Shown in pieces: positions 34,046-42,888 of a stretch of DNA of 64,000 bases (position 1 is the first letter of the stretch; every line of letters starts with the position of its first letter). The translations under genes and the position numbers were made by a program. This DNA comes from Halobacteriovoraceae bacterium (lineage in GTDB: Bacteria > Bdellovibrionota > Bacteriovoracia > Bacteriovoracales > Bacteriovoracaceae). The stretch covers positions 1-64,000 of the forward strand of contig PASN01000013.1 of NCBI GenBank assembly GCA_002711995.1, read 5' to 3'. The notes beneath the pieces were generated by a model that saw nothing but the letters and a program-made list of their open reading frames with translations, was not told where the DNA came from and made no database searches.

Positions 34046-36409
34046 ATGATTAGTTCCCAATTGGAAATGTTTTTAAATAAGGCCATAAAGAAGGCCAATG
34101 AACGTAAACATGAGTTTTTAACTCTGGAGAATGTTCTACTTGCGATTATTGAAGATAAGACAGTTAACAAGGTTTTAGGTGAGTGTGGCGTTGATATAAA
34201 TCTTCTCAAGAAGGATTTGGAAACCTTTATTGATGAAGATTCCAACTTTTCTCTTTTAAATCAGGAAGAAATCGACGAACTAGGAAAAGAGCAGTTCACC
34301 AACGAAGAGATGAGAAGAATCGCTAACCAAAACGGTATCTTCTATCAACCTGAGATATCTCTTTCTCTGCAAAGAATTATTCAAAGGGCCGCTCTTCATG
34401 TTCAAAGTTCTGGAAAGAAGGCCATTCTGCCAGTCAATCTTCTTGTTGCTATGTTTAGCGCAAAAGAGTCATATGGGGTTTATTTACTCAAAAAACATGG
34501 TGTTGAAAGAATCAATATCGTTGAAAAGATAGCTCACGGCTCTGACAGTCCTTCGACTGGAGAGCCTTCCATTGAATCAGACCCTCTTGAAGGAGAGGAG
34601 GAAAAAAGCTCAAAAGTACTAGACGAATACACAATTAATCTCAACAAACTCGCAAGAGAGGGCAAAATAGACCCTGTCGTTGGCAGAAAGGATGAACTTC
34701 AAAGAGTTATACAGGTTTTGTGTAGAAGAAGAAAAAACAACCCTGTTCTAGTGGGTGATGCAGGTGTGGGGAAAACAGCGGTAGCTGAGGGACTTGCCAT
34801 ACTCATAGAGGATGGGGAAGTTCCATCGATTATTTCTGATATGGAAATATATAGCCTCGATATGGCTGGCCTTCTGGCAGGAACAAAGTTTAGAGGCGAT
34901 TTTGAAGAAAGGCTCAAGGCCGTAATCGCCGCAATTGAAGAAAAGAACAAAGAACACGGGTGCATTCTCTATATTGATGAAATTCACAACATAATTGGAG
35001 CTGGTAGCACAAATGCCGGCAGTATGGACGCATCCAATCTTTTAAAGCCAGCGCTAAGCAGGGGATCAATTCGTTGTATGGGAAGTACAACTTATGACGA
35101 GTTTAGAAAGTTCTTTGAAAAAGATCAGGCACTAACTAGAAGATTCCAAAAAATAGACATCTTGGAGCCATCCATTGGTGACACTATTAATATATTGAAA
35201 GGTCTTCGCTCACGTTTTGAAGAACATCATGGGGTTAACTATCCTAATGAGATTCTTGAATCTGCAGTAAATCTCAGCAGCAAGCATATTAACGACAGAA
35301 AACTTCCTGATAAGGCGATTGATGTTATAGATGAAGTTGGAGCGTACTTAAGAATTCGCAACAAAGATGCAAAAGAAGAAGACGTTCAAAAAGAGGTTAA
35401 ACTTCAAGATATTGAGAAGGTTGTGGCCAAAATAGCTCGTATCCCAGAGAAGAACATAACCTCTAATGAAAAGGATAAGTTAAAAAACCTCGAGAGAGAT
35501 CTCAAGTTATTGATATTTGGGCAGGATAAAGCGATTGAAAAAGTTAGCAATGCCATTATTCTCTCTAGATCCGGTCTTGGTGATCAACAAAAACCTATAG
35601 CAAACTTCCTTTTTGCTGGGCCTACCGGTGTTGGTAAAACGGAACTTGCCAAGCAATTGGCCATGACCATGGGTATAAACTTTGAAAGAATCGACATGTC
35701 TGAATATATGGAAAAGCACTCTGTTTCGAAGTTAATCGGGGCTCCTCCAGGATATGTTGGGTTTGATCAAGGTGGTATTTTAACTGAAAAAGTTAATAAA
35801 AACCCATATTCAGTGCTCTTGTTGGATGAAATCGAAAAGGCTCACCCAGATGTGTTTAACATCCTTTTACAGGTAATGGATCACGGTAAATTAACTGATT
35901 CCAACGGCAAAACCTTCGATTTTAGAAACGTAATTTTAATTATGACCAGTAATGCTGGAGCTCAGGAAATGGAGTCGGGAAGCATTGGTCTTTCTAAGGG
36001 AGGAGCTAAGTTCAATATGGCCAAAAGAGATCAGGCCATTAAGAAGTACTTCACCCCTGAGTTTAGAAATAGGTTGGATGCTGTGATTTACTTCAATCAT
36101 TTGTCCGATACAAACATCAAATCCATCGTTGAAAAGTTCATTATGGAACTTGAAAATCAACTGTTGGAGAAGAAGGTTGAGTTGGAGGTAAGTGACGAAG
36201 TCATCGACTGGATCGCACTTCACGGTTACGACCCTAAGATGGGAGCAAGGCCAATTGGCAGAATGGTGAATGAAGAATTAAGAAAATCATTGGCCAATGA
36301 AGTGCTTTTTGGAAAGCTTGAAAAAGGCGGAAAAGTAGTCGCAAAACTTAAAAACGACAAGATAAACTTTGAGTTTGAGACTAAGAAAGTGGAAGAAATT
36401 TCACCTTAA
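34046..36409 (+). CDS. clpA: ATP-dependent Clp protease ATPase subunit ClpA
   Basis: 787 residues: an N-domain that binds ClpS (about 1-145), then two AAA+ modules. Walker A motifs are GDAGVGKTA in D1 and GPTGVGKTE in D2; Walker B motifs are ILYIDEIHN and VLLLDEIEKAHPD. The ClpP-docking loop IGL is present in GSIGLSKGG of D2. GAGAGG lies 8 nt before the ATG. It unfolds substrates for ClpP, with clpS directly upstream as usual; clpP is not in the window. Confidence 0.96.
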   Translation: MISSQLEMFLNKAIKKANERKHEFLTLENVLLAIIEDKTVNKVLGECGVDINLLKKDLETFIDEDSNFSLLNQEEIDELGKEQFTNEEMRRIANQNGIFYQPEISLSLQRIIQRAALHVQSSGKKAILPVNLLVAMFSAKESYGVYLLKKHGVERINIVEKIAHGSDSPSTGEPSIESDPLEGEEEKSSKVLDEYTINLNKLAREGKIDPVVGRKDELQRVIQVLCRRRKNNPVLVGDAGVGKTAVAEGLAILIEDGEVPSIISDMEIYSLDMAGLLAGTKFRGDFEERLKAVIAAIEEKNKEHGCILYIDEIHNIIGAGSTNAGSMDASNLLKPALSRGSIRCMGSTTYDEFRKFFEKDQALTRRFQKIDILEPSIGDTINILKGLRSRFEEHHGVNYPNEILESAVNLSSKHINDRKLPDKAIDVIDEVGAYLRIRNKDAKEEDVQKEVKLQDIEKVVAKIARIPEKNITSNEKDKLKNLERDLKLLIFGQDKAIEKVSNAIILSRSGLGDQQKPIANFLFAGPTGVGKTELAKQLAMTMGINFERIDMSEYMEKHSVSKLIGAPPGYVGFDQGGILTEKVNKNPYSVLLLDEIEKAHPDVFNILLQVMDHGKLTDSNGKTFDFRNVILIMTSNAGAQEMESGSIGLSKGGAKFNMAKRDQAIKKYFTPEFRNRLDAVIYFNHLSDTNIKSIVEKFIMELENQLLEKKVELEVSDEVIDWIALHGYDPKMGARPIGRMVNEELRKSLANEVLFGKLEKGGKVVAKLKNDKINFEFETKKVEEISP

Positions 36410-36694
36410 GTATCTAGGTTTTTAGGAAAGGATTTAAACTTTTTTTTAAAAAAATTCTCTCCTAAAAAACACGTTAAAAAAGTTCTAAAGCCTCTCCTGC
36501 AATGAACTTTTTAAAACCTACCTTCTTCTTCACTCTAAAAAACACATTTTAAAAAACTTAAGTCTTTTTTTGAATCTTCCGATGGAAAAACAAATTTTAT
36601 ATTTTTTATTTGCGTTAAATAAAAAAACTGTTTATCCTTGAAATTAGATACAATATTATTTTTGGGGATTAAATTTATTTCTGGGAGGAAATTT
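36410..36694 (+). other. AT-rich intergenic region before the histone-like gene
   Basis: These 285 nt are very AT-rich with several A and T runs. GGATTTAAAC followed by T8A7 (36447-36461) could form a weak hairpin. A TACAAT (36649-36654) is a possible -10 element of the gene at 36695, without a convincing -35. No credible open reading frame was seen. Confidence 0.4.
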
Positions 36695-37192
36695 ATGGCT
36701 GCAAAAAAAGCAACAAAGAAAAAAGTAGCTAAAAAAGCAACAAAGAAAAAAGTTGCAAAAAAAGCTACAAAGAAAAAAGTAGCTAAAAAAGCAACGAAGA
36801 AAAAAGCTGCTAAAAAAGCTACAAAGAAAAAAGCAACCAAGAAAGTAGCTAAAAAAGCAACTAAGAAAAAAGTGGCTAAAAAAGCAACTAAGAAAAAAGT
36901 AGCTAAGAAAGCAACTAAGAAAAAAGCTGCTAAGAAGGCTACTAAGAAGAAAGCAACTAAGAAAAAAGCTGCAAAAAAAGCTACTAAGAAAAAAGTAGCT
37001 AAGAAAGCAACTAAGAAAAAAGCTGCTAAGAAAGCAACAAAGAAAAAAGCAACTAAGAAAAAAGCTGCAAAAAAAGCTACTAAGAAAAAAGTAGCTAAGA
37101 AAGCAACTAAGAAGAAAGCAACTAAGAAGAAAGCTGCTAAGAAGCCTGCTGCAAAGAAGGCTACTAAGAAAAAAGTTGCTAAGAAAAAGTAA
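36695..37192 (+). CDS. Histone H1-like Lys/Ala/Thr repeat protein
   Basis: 165 residues built almost entirely of the repeat AAKKATKKK with the variant VAKKATKKK; Lys is roughly half of all residues. The start ATG 36695 has GGGAGG 6 nt upstream, and an intrinsic terminator follows. There is no globular domain. Proteins like this (Bordetella BpH1, Chlamydia Hc, C-terminal tails of histone H1) bind DNA non-specifically and compact the nucleoid. Function here is inferred from composition alone. Repeat number may vary between strains. Confidence 0.8.
   Translation: MAAKKATKKKVAKKATKKKVAKKATKKKVAKKATKKKAAKKATKKKATKKVAKKATKKKVAKKATKKKVAKKATKKKAAKKATKKKATKKKAAKKATKKKVAKKATKKKAAKKATKKKATKKKAAKKATKKKVAKKATKKKATKKKAAKKPAAKKATKKKVAKKK
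36704..37190 (+). repeat. Imperfect tandem DNA repeats within the histone-like gene
   Basis: Units of AAAAAAGCAACTAAG-like sequence with period 15, 24 or 27 nt tile the gene. Third-position changes (GCT/GCA/GCG, AAG/AAA) show that the units diverged under protein-level constraint rather than by fresh copying throughout. Blocks such as 36940-37010 and 37030-37100 are nearly identical, suggesting a recent segment duplication. Confidence 0.7.
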
Positions 37193-37218
37193 TTTTTCTA
37201 AAAAATGACCAAACATAG

Positions 37219-37242
37219 GGGCCTCTTCTGAGGCCCTTTTTT
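37219..37242 (+). terminator. Intrinsic terminator of the histone-like gene
   Basis: GGGCCTC (37219-37225), loop TTCT, GAGGCCC (37230-37236), then six T. A perfect 7-bp GC-rich stem. Confidence 0.96.
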
Positions 37243-37327
37243 ATTGAGTTCAAAATCCCATCCAAATCCTATCCATTTTAAGAAGACCACTTTATACTTG
37301 ATCCAATTAGACAAAGGTTGGAGTCAT

Positions 37328-37933
37328 ATGAAGCATATCAATAAGTTATTTTTAAAAGGTTTGATTGTCGTACTACCGGTTACGGTAACAATCTATGTTC
37401 TTGTTTTAGTTGCGACCAAGGCCGAGACGGTATTCGGCGGTCTTATTAAAGATATTCTTGGGGCAGAGCTTTATGTTCCCGGACTTGGAATTCTTCTAAC
37501 TTTCATAGCAATTTTGGCCGTGGGCATATTGGTGTCAAACTTCATAACGGGAAGGATAATAAACTGGGCGATGGATAAGTTTGAAAACTTTCCTTTGATT
37601 AAGGCAATTTATAAGCCTCTTAAAGATTTGATGTCTCTTTTTGCCACTGGAAGTGAAAACAACATGAAAAAAGTTGTTTTTGTGAACTTTGAACACCTTG
37701 GCTTTAAGTGCATTGGGCTGGTGACTAGGGAGGAATTCTCTGACTTGCCGGTAAACTCTGTAGGGCCTAATCAAATCGCTGTATATATTCCAATGAGTTA
37801 CATGTTAGGTGGATTCACGGCCATTGTGGATAAAGACAGTGTTGAGACACTTGATATCCCAGTTGATAAGGCATTTAAACTGGCAATCACTGGTTGGATT
37901 AAAGCGGAAAAGAATCGTGACTTTAAAATGTAG
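37328..37933 (+). CDS. DUF502 family membrane protein
   Basis: 201 residues. Two TM segments (about 8-30 and 52-75) flank GLGI, and the family motif NFITGRIINWAMDKFENFPLIKAIYKPLKDLM follows, then a soluble domain (VFVNFEHLGFKCIGLVTRE). Function unknown; the family is widespread in Proteobacteria and in plants (COV). I chose ATG 37328, 5 nt after GGAG. Its end overlaps the next gene by 17 nt, suggesting translational coupling. Confidence 0.85.
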   Translation: MKHINKLFLKGLIVVLPVTVTIYVLVLVATKAETVFGGLIKDILGAELYVPGLGILLTFIAILAVGILVSNFITGRIINWAMDKFENFPLIKAIYKPLKDLMSLFATGSENNMKKVVFVNFEHLGFKCIGLVTREEFSDLPVNSVGPNQIAVYIPMSYMLGGFTAIVDKDSVETLDIPVDKAFKLAITGWIKAEKNRDFKM

Positions 37934-38561
37934 GCTTTGCCAGTCCAAGTCCGTTGATGAATTTTTAGAGGTAGAAAGGCCATTTAAGGCGAAATATTAT
38001 ATCTGTTCCAATTGCGACTTGGTGTTTTTAGACGAAACTCAGCTTCTAGAGTCCAAAGAAGAGCGCTCGCAGTATAGCCTACATCAAAACGATAAAAGAG
38101 ATCCTGGGTATGTTAACTTTTTGTTCCGGTCAATAGGGCCAACTCTTAGACATATAAAACCAAACTTTAAAGGCCTTGATTTTGGTTGTGGTCCATATCC
38201 TATGTTGGTTGAGCTCATGAAAGAGGAAGGATTTGATATGGATTTTTATGATCCATACTTTTTTCCCTCGCAAAACCTAGATAAGGAATACGACTTTGTC
38301 ATTAGCACTGAAGTGGTCGAACACTTTAATAATCCAAACAAGTCATGGGCTGAATTGGTATCTAAGGTGGCAGAAGGCGGTATTCTTTCCATCATGACTT
38401 CTATTCGCTATCAAGACATCGATTTCAAGAGCTGGCATTATAGAAATGACCAAACTCATATTAGTTTTTACTCTGAAAAGACTCTTGAGTGGATTGCAAC
38501 CCACTTTAACCTAGAGCTCATCGACAAAGAGAAAAATGTCGCGATCTTTAAAAAGCTGTAG
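37917..38561 (+). CDS. Class I SAM methyltransferase with a zinc-ribbon N-terminus
   Basis: 214 residues. CRLC and CSNC near residues 5 and 29 form a probable zinc ribbon. The Rossmann methyltransferase follows: motif I GLDFGCGPYPM (about 85), then ISTEVVEHFNNPNKSW and a C-terminal sheet. I chose GTG 37917, since a longer frame would run over more of the DUF502 gene; AAAGCGGAAAAG is upstream. The substrate is unknown. The fold resembles the Methyltransf_23 group acting on small molecules or lipids. Confidence 0.75.
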   Translation: MTLKCRLCQSKSVDEFLEVERPFKAKYYICSNCDLVFLDETQLLESKEERSQYSLHQNDKRDPGYVNFLFRSIGPTLRHIKPNFKGLDFGCGPYPMLVELMKEEGFDMDFYDPYFFPSQNLDKEYDFVISTEVVEHFNNPNKSWAELVSKVAEGGILSIMTSIRYQDIDFKSWHYRNDQTHISFYSEKTLEWIATHFNLELIDKEKNVAIFKKL

Positions 38562-38563
38562 CC

Positions 38564-38917
38564 TTACTTTGAGAATATAAATGGCTGGGTTAGCTCAACC
38601 ACCTGATCTTTTTCTAGTTTTGGAAAGATAATCAGATCCGCCACAGAGAACATGCAGTCCACAAACTTTCTTGGATACTGTTGGTTGTCTATTTTAAATT
38701 TTTCGACCTGTCCTTTTGAATTTATATCCAGATCAAGAACAACTCTAACTCTGTCGTTGCCTAATTCTTTAAAAAGATTGTGCTCTTTTGCACAATTGGC
38801 GAATTCTGGTGATTTTTCATTAAGCGCTCTTAACATTTGAGATTGAAGATCCCTTGCCTGGTCTCTTTTCTCAAAAGTTGAACAGGACACAAGTAAAAGC
38901 AATGCTAAAACCTTCAT
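38564..38917 (-). CDS. Lipoprotein with AgmX/PglI C-terminal-like domain
   Basis: 117 residues from ATG 38917. The signal MKVLALLLLVS with lipobox VSC places the acylated Cys at 12. The mature domain has a Cys early (NCAKEH), then LDLDINSKGQVEKFKI, then a second Cys (DCMFSVADLIIFPK). That spacing fits the AgmX/PglI (GltG-type) C-terminal domain seen in gliding and TonB-related proteins. Partner genes are not adjacent. It is convergent with the methyltransferase. Confidence 0.6.
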   Translation of the reverse strand: MKVLALLLLVSCSTFEKRDQARDLQSQMLRALNEKSPEFANCAKEHNLFKELGNDRVRVVLDLDINSKGQVEKFKIDNQQYPRKFVDCMFSVADLIIFPKLEKDQVVELTQPFIFSK

Positions 38918-39017
38918 ATAACTTCTCCGGGTTTGATAAGTGGCTGGAAACATTGTATATCAGAGTGGTCTGCTTGACAAAAATGATACCGATATTCACT
39001 AAAAAAAGGAAAGATTT

Positions 39018-40475
39018 ATGTCAAAACCTCAAGATTTTCCAAGTGAACCAAAGAAGCTTTGGGACGTTTTCTACGACTTTACTCAAACCCCAAGACCCAG
39101 CAAGCACGAAGAAAAAATACAAGAATACCTAATAGACCTTGCGAAGAAGCACTCGTTTGAATGCCAAAAAGATAGTGTTGGAAACATAATTATGTATGTT
39201 CCAGGCAAAAACGGCAGGGAAGATGACGAACCTGTTTTGGTTCAAAACCATATCGATATGGTGACAGACTCTCTTCCTGAGGTCCAAATTGACTTTAAAA
39301 ATGATCCTATCGAGACATTTATGGACGATGGATGGCTTAAGGCAAAAGGAACGACTTTAGGTGCAGACAATGGAATTGGTTGTGCTGCCGCTTTGGCGAT
39401 TGCACTGGATGAAAGTGCTGTGCATCCTCCTTTGGAGCTTTTGTTTACTGTGGATGAGGAGACTGGTCTTAATGGAGCTCTTGGACTCGAGTCCAAATAT
39501 TTTAAAGCAAAAAAGATGCTTAATTTGGACACTGAGGAATGGGGAAGTCTTTATATTGGTTGCGCTGGTGGAATTGATTATCAGTTTGAAAGAGATTTTG
39601 AATTAGAAAACAAGGAAGAGGGTGAATCTCTTTTTGAATTGAAGATTTCTGGACTGGTTGGCGGCCATTCTGGGCTGGATATCCAAGAGCAAAGAGGCAA
39701 TGCAATAAAGATGATTTCAGAATACCTCTCTGAGGCCTTAAATGGGGCTAGTTTGAAGTTGGCCGAGCTGCGAGGGGGTAGGGCACATAATATCATCCCA
39801 AGGGATGCATTTGCTAAATTTTACGCTCAAAACACCCAATCCGATAGGCTTAAAGAATTGGCTCAGGAAATGAAAAGAAGATGGCTATCATATCTGCCAA
39901 AAGAAGATCAAAACTTTGAAATTGAAATATCACAAACTGAAGCAACTCCAGACGCATTGTCTTTTGAAAATACCTCTCAGTTTATTCAATTTGCCTCCCT
40001 TTTTCCACATGGCGCTCACGCCTATGATCTTGCAAGCGGAAGAAAGCTTGTTGGAATGAGCAATAATATGGCAAGACTGCTTCTTGTGAGAGGAAAAGCT
40101 TACGCTCAGACATCTGTTAGGTTCTTTGACCGCGAGGAGGCCAAAAAGCTTGAGCTTCAATTAAAATCTTTGGGGAAAGTATTTGGATATAAAGTTGAAA
40201 GCGCTTCAGAGTACCCCAGCTGGAAGCCTGTGCTTGAAAACCCGGTTCTAGAGACTGTTAAAGGTGTGTACAAAGAAACATTCAATGAAGAAGCTGAAGT
40301 CACCGCAATTCATGCAGGCCTTGAATGTGGAATTCTAAAAGACAAGATCGGTAAAATCGATGTAGTATCATTTGGACCCACCATTATGGGAGCGCATTCA
40401 CCTGATGAAAGAGTGGATGTGGCCTCTGTTGAAAAGTTCTGGTTGCTGTTTAAAAATGTTATGGAAAAAATATAG
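39018..40475 (+). CDS. pepD: Aminoacyl-histidine dipeptidase (M20 family, PepD)
   Basis: 485 residues, the E. coli PepD length. Metal-binding landmarks are in order: His in QNHIDMVTD, Asp in GADNGIGCA, the Glu pair in DEETGLNGA, Asp in LNLDTEEWG and His near the end in IHAGLECGIL. A dimerisation domain is inserted after about residue 200. It cleaves Xaa-His and other dipeptides in the cytoplasm. The next gene starts 9 nt downstream and probably shares the transcript. Confidence 0.93.
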   Translation: MSKPQDFPSEPKKLWDVFYDFTQTPRPSKHEEKIQEYLIDLAKKHSFECQKDSVGNIIMYVPGKNGREDDEPVLVQNHIDMVTDSLPEVQIDFKNDPIETFMDDGWLKAKGTTLGADNGIGCAAALAIALDESAVHPPLELLFTVDEETGLNGALGLESKYFKAKKMLNLDTEEWGSLYIGCAGGIDYQFERDFELENKEEGESLFELKISGLVGGHSGLDIQEQRGNAIKMISEYLSEALNGASLKLAELRGGRAHNIIPRDAFAKFYAQNTQSDRLKELAQEMKRRWLSYLPKEDQNFEIEISQTEATPDALSFENTSQFIQFASLFPHGAHAYDLASGRKLVGMSNNMARLLLVRGKAYAQTSVRFFDREEAKKLELQLKSLGKVFGYKVESASEYPSWKPVLENPVLETVKGVYKETFNEEAEVTAIHAGLECGILKDKIGKIDVVSFGPTIMGAHSPDERVDVASVEKFWLLFKNVMEKI

Positions 40476-40484
40476 GAGAAAGTA

Positions 40485-40838
40485 GTGTCTTATCAGTTTT
40501 ACAAAATTATTCATGTTGTTTCGATTGTTCTATTCTTTGCTCTTTACATGTCTGCAAGTGTGAAGGACAGCAAGAAAATAAAGAAAGAAGTTATATTTTC
40601 AGGCGTTGCTTTGATTCTTATTCTTGTTTCTGGTTTTGGCCTTATCGCTCGATTGGGTATGGCCCATGGCGCTGAATGGCCTATGTGGATCAAACTTAAA
40701 GTTGCCATTTGGACGACAATTGGAATTGTTGGCCACACAGTTCTTAAGAGATATGCAGCCCATAGATTGAAGTTCTTTTGGATTGGATTTGTATTATTGA
40801 TATGCGCTTCATATTTAGCAAATTATAAGATTGGATAA
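40485..40838 (+). CDS. Small four-TM membrane protein
   Basis: 117 residues from GTG 40485, preceded by AGGAGA. Four TM helices (about 5-22, 34-54, 66-84, 92-112). TM1 begins YKIIHVV with a membrane His, and WPMWIKLKVAIW precedes TM3; this is the pattern of SirB/CopD-like membrane proteins. I assign no function. It follows pepD by 9 nt. Confidence 0.65.
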   Translation: MSYQFYKIIHVVSIVLFFALYMSASVKDSKKIKKEVIFSGVALILILVSGFGLIARLGMAHGAEWPMWIKLKVAIWTTIGIVGHTVLKRYAAHRLKFFWIGFVLLICASYLANYKIG

Positions 40839-40875
40839 ATTTGCCAAGGCGCTAGATTATTTTTACTATTAATAC

Positions 40876-41097
40876 ATGATACGTTTAATAATCAAATTTT
40901 ATATAATGATTCTGCTGGCGGATATGATCCTAAGCTACTTCCCTCAACTTCATGACAATGAAATTGTTAAGGGAATTAGAAAGGCCGCGGATTTTACCGA
41001 GCGTCCTATAAGGAAGCTACTTCCGCCAGATCTGCCTTTTGACTTTAGTCCATTGGTGGTTATTGTGCTATTGAACCTTTTAATGGCGCTTTGGTAA
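40876..41097 (+). CDS. YggT family membrane protein
   Basis: 73 residues with two TM helices (about 5-22, 52-72). The motif between them, FTERPIRKLLPPDLPFDFSPLVV, is the YggT/Ycf19 signature (TEP-L-PIR--LPP---DFSP). The family is single-domain here rather than duplicated. Members influence membrane protein and cytochrome assembly and osmotic tolerance; a specific role is not clear. It is downstream of the small membrane protein. Confidence 0.8.
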   Translation: MIRLIIKFYIMILLADMILSYFPQLHDNEIVKGIRKAADFTERPIRKLLPPDLPFDFSPLVVIVLLNLLMALW

Positions 41098-41133
41098 GAA
41101 TCTTACGAAGAAAGAGTGTAAACAGGGAAGTTT

Positions 41134-41955
41134 ATGTTTCAAGACGACATTGAGCTTTTAGTGAGCCAAACTTTTAAAGAGGCCCAAGAGATTGAAGGAA
41201 AGAGTGAATTTCCTTGGGAGGCCACTGGTGACAGTTTTCTAGAAATTCCAAGCGACACGCCTGGCCTTCTCTATTACCTTCAAAAAAACTCTTCCACATT
41301 TGTTATACGAATGATTGAGGCCGAAGACCTTAGGTCTATGCGTGAGCGTATTATTTCCGCTCCGGAAGACTTCCCAACTTTGAGACTTTTATCTGGCGAA
41401 GACGAAAGAAGTCTTGAAGAAAAACTAAACTTCTTTGAATGTGACAACCTTCAAATTGCAAAGTCTATTAAAAGACAGCTGGCCAATAAAAGATTTCCTC
41501 TTCACGAGGAGAGAATCCTTAATGTAAGTGATCCTGGTGATAACTGGTGGATCAAACATGACCAAAAGTCCTTAAATATCTACTTTAAGCTATGTAGAAC
41601 TGAGTCTATAGATACGCTCACAAAAGTTGGACCTTTGGGAGACTGCCAAGAGGCCATGTCTTGGCTCAATAAGCTTTATGGGTATTTCTCCCTACTTTTC
41701 CCTGTAAAAGACTATTCCAGCGCTCACGGACAGTTTTTCATGAGCTGCGAGCATGGAAATAACCCTCTATTTCAAGAAATTGTTAATGTCTTTACTACTG
41801 GAGAAATTGGCAATGGACTATGGGAGAGACTTAGAGAAGTCGAATCTCAAGCAAAAGAGCCTGTGGTTATTGAATCTCTAAATAAGGCAAACTACTTTCT
41901 TATGGAAATCGCTTCCATGAGAAGCTTCTGGATTGAGATCCAGGATCAGCTTTAG
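41134..41955 (+). CDS. Cytoplasmic protein of unknown function
   Basis: 273 residues, no signal peptide or TM segment. Balanced acidic and basic composition; WEATGDSF near residue 28 and WWIKHDQKSLNIYFK near 138 are Trp-rich blocks. I recognise no domain. The ATG follows GGGAAG, and it sits between yggT-like and a small lipoprotein gene. A short hairpin with T run follows at 41985. Confidence 0.65.
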   Translation: MFQDDIELLVSQTFKEAQEIEGKSEFPWEATGDSFLEIPSDTPGLLYYLQKNSSTFVIRMIEAEDLRSMRERIISAPEDFPTLRLLSGEDERSLEEKLNFFECDNLQIAKSIKRQLANKRFPLHEERILNVSDPGDNWWIKHDQKSLNIYFKLCRTESIDTLTKVGPLGDCQEAMSWLNKLYGYFSLLFPVKDYSSAHGQFFMSCEHGNNPLFQEIVNVFTTGEIGNGLWERLREVESQAKEPVVIESLNKANYFLMEIASMRSFWIEIQDQL

Positions 41956-41984
41956 TGGGAATTAAAGCCCTCGGAAAGCAGACG

Positions 41985-42008
41985 TAGCATATTTACATGC
42001 TATTTTTT
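41985..42008 (+). terminator. Small terminator or attenuator abutting the next ribosome-binding site
   Basis: TAGCAT (41985-41990), a 6-nt loop and ATGCTA (41997-42002), then six T (42003-42008). The 6-bp AT-rich stem is weak. GGAG of the next gene begins at 42009, so the next gene may be expressed by read-through. Confidence 0.4.
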
Positions 42009-42018
42009 GGAGAAAAAA

Positions 42019-42408
42019 ATGAAAATAATGGCTATCCCAATTCTTCTTTTTGCTTTCTATTCTTGTACTTCTAATAGGTACAGGGATACGGATGCTAAGT
42101 TTTGTGCTTTCCTGGAAAGTAGAGAGGGAGAATTACTTGATAAAGCAGATATTAGTTATCCATTAAACAAAAGCAAAGTGACGCTCAAAAGTGGAAAGGC
42201 TAGTTGTTCAATTGATACAAGTGCTATAAATAGCGAAGTTCGAGAACGAGGCCCGATTGTAATACCCATAACTTTAAACGTTTCAAGGAAGAGTTTAAAA
42301 GGACTTTCAGAGTTAACGCCTGGTTCGGGAAATGGTGTAGCTCAATTACTATTCCAAAACTATAATTGCTATGTGACTTGGAAACGTCGAGATTGCAAAT
42401 CACACTGA
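42019..42408 (+). CDS. Small lipoprotein of unknown function
   Basis: 129 residues from ATG 42019, 6 nt after GGAG (a longer frame at 42007 has no ribosome-binding site). The signal MKIMAIPILLFAFY ends in a lipobox YSC, giving an acylated Cys near residue 16. Four Cys in the mature part (FCAF, KASC, YNC, RRDC) may pair. No family recognised. Confidence 0.55.
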   Translation: MKIMAIPILLFAFYSCTSNRYRDTDAKFCAFLESREGELLDKADISYPLNKSKVTLKSGKASCSIDTSAINSEVRERGPIVIPITLNVSRKSLKGLSELTPGSGNGVAQLLFQNYNCYVTWKRRDCKSH

Positions 42409-42464
42409 TTAATTAAGGTCGTAACTTTCAAAAGCCGGTAGTTGGATCTGTCTTTATTTTGTTA

Positions 42465-42497
42465 GGGGGTGATAGCTGATTTTTATAAATCACCCCC
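42465..42497. repeat. Perfect 9-bp inverted repeat
   Basis: GGGGGTGAT (42465-42473) and ATCACCCCC (42489-42497) flank a 15-nt loop between convergent genes. There is no T run on either side, so it may stabilise mRNA ends or terminate weakly. Confidence 0.5.
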
Positions 42498-42527
42498 GAA
42501 TTAGAACGTGAAGCTTCGGGCAAAAAA

Positions 42528-42752
42528 TTACTTTGAAGTTTCTTTGGCCATAACAAAGCCTGCAACCATAATTTGAGCTAGTTGGCCGATTTCTTCGTCA
42601 TCCTCAATACCGTAGAAATACTCAATGTGCTCACAGATCATCTCGATGTCATCGTCATCAAGATGCTTTTCCACAAGCTTCATCATCTCTTCTGGGCCGG
42701 ATTCTTCTAGTTTAGTCAGGTATTGTTCTAGTTTTTCTTTGTCTACTCGCAT
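42528..42752 (-). CDS. Small acidic protein of unknown function
   Basis: 74 residues, strongly acidic (MRVDKEKLEQYLTKLEESG at the start, then EKHLDDDDIEM and GIEDDEEIG), predicted all-helical, no signal or TM. AAAGGAAAAA precedes the ATG on the minus strand. It is divergent from the helicase gene at 42889 across 136 nt. I know no family. Confidence 0.6.
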   Translation of the reverse strand: MRVDKEKLEQYLTKLEESGPEEMMKLVEKHLDDDDIEMICEHIEYFYGIEDDEEIGQLAQIMVAGFVMAKETSK

Positions 42753-42888
42753 TATAAATTTTTCCTTTTATTTTAAATACCTTAAGAAAATGCCCTCGTC
42801 CATTCTAAATAAATAGAATTTAGCCTTAAGAAACCTTTAAGATAATGACAACCTGTGGTAGAAGTCATGCAACTAATAAGGAACGAAA

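Noticed and set aside
36704-37190. Tandem repeats as a CRISPR array
   Set aside because: Units are contiguous, without spacers, vary in codon third positions and translate to a continuous protein.
36656-37216. Long open frame antisense to the histone-like gene, rich in Ser, Leu, Phe and Cys
   Set aside because: It is the mirror of the A-rich tandem repeats, which cannot produce stop codons in that frame; composition is absurd for a protein and there is no ribosome-binding site.
42465-42497. Inverted repeat as a strong terminator
   Set aside because: The stem is perfect but lacks a T run on either strand, so it is listed only as a repeat.
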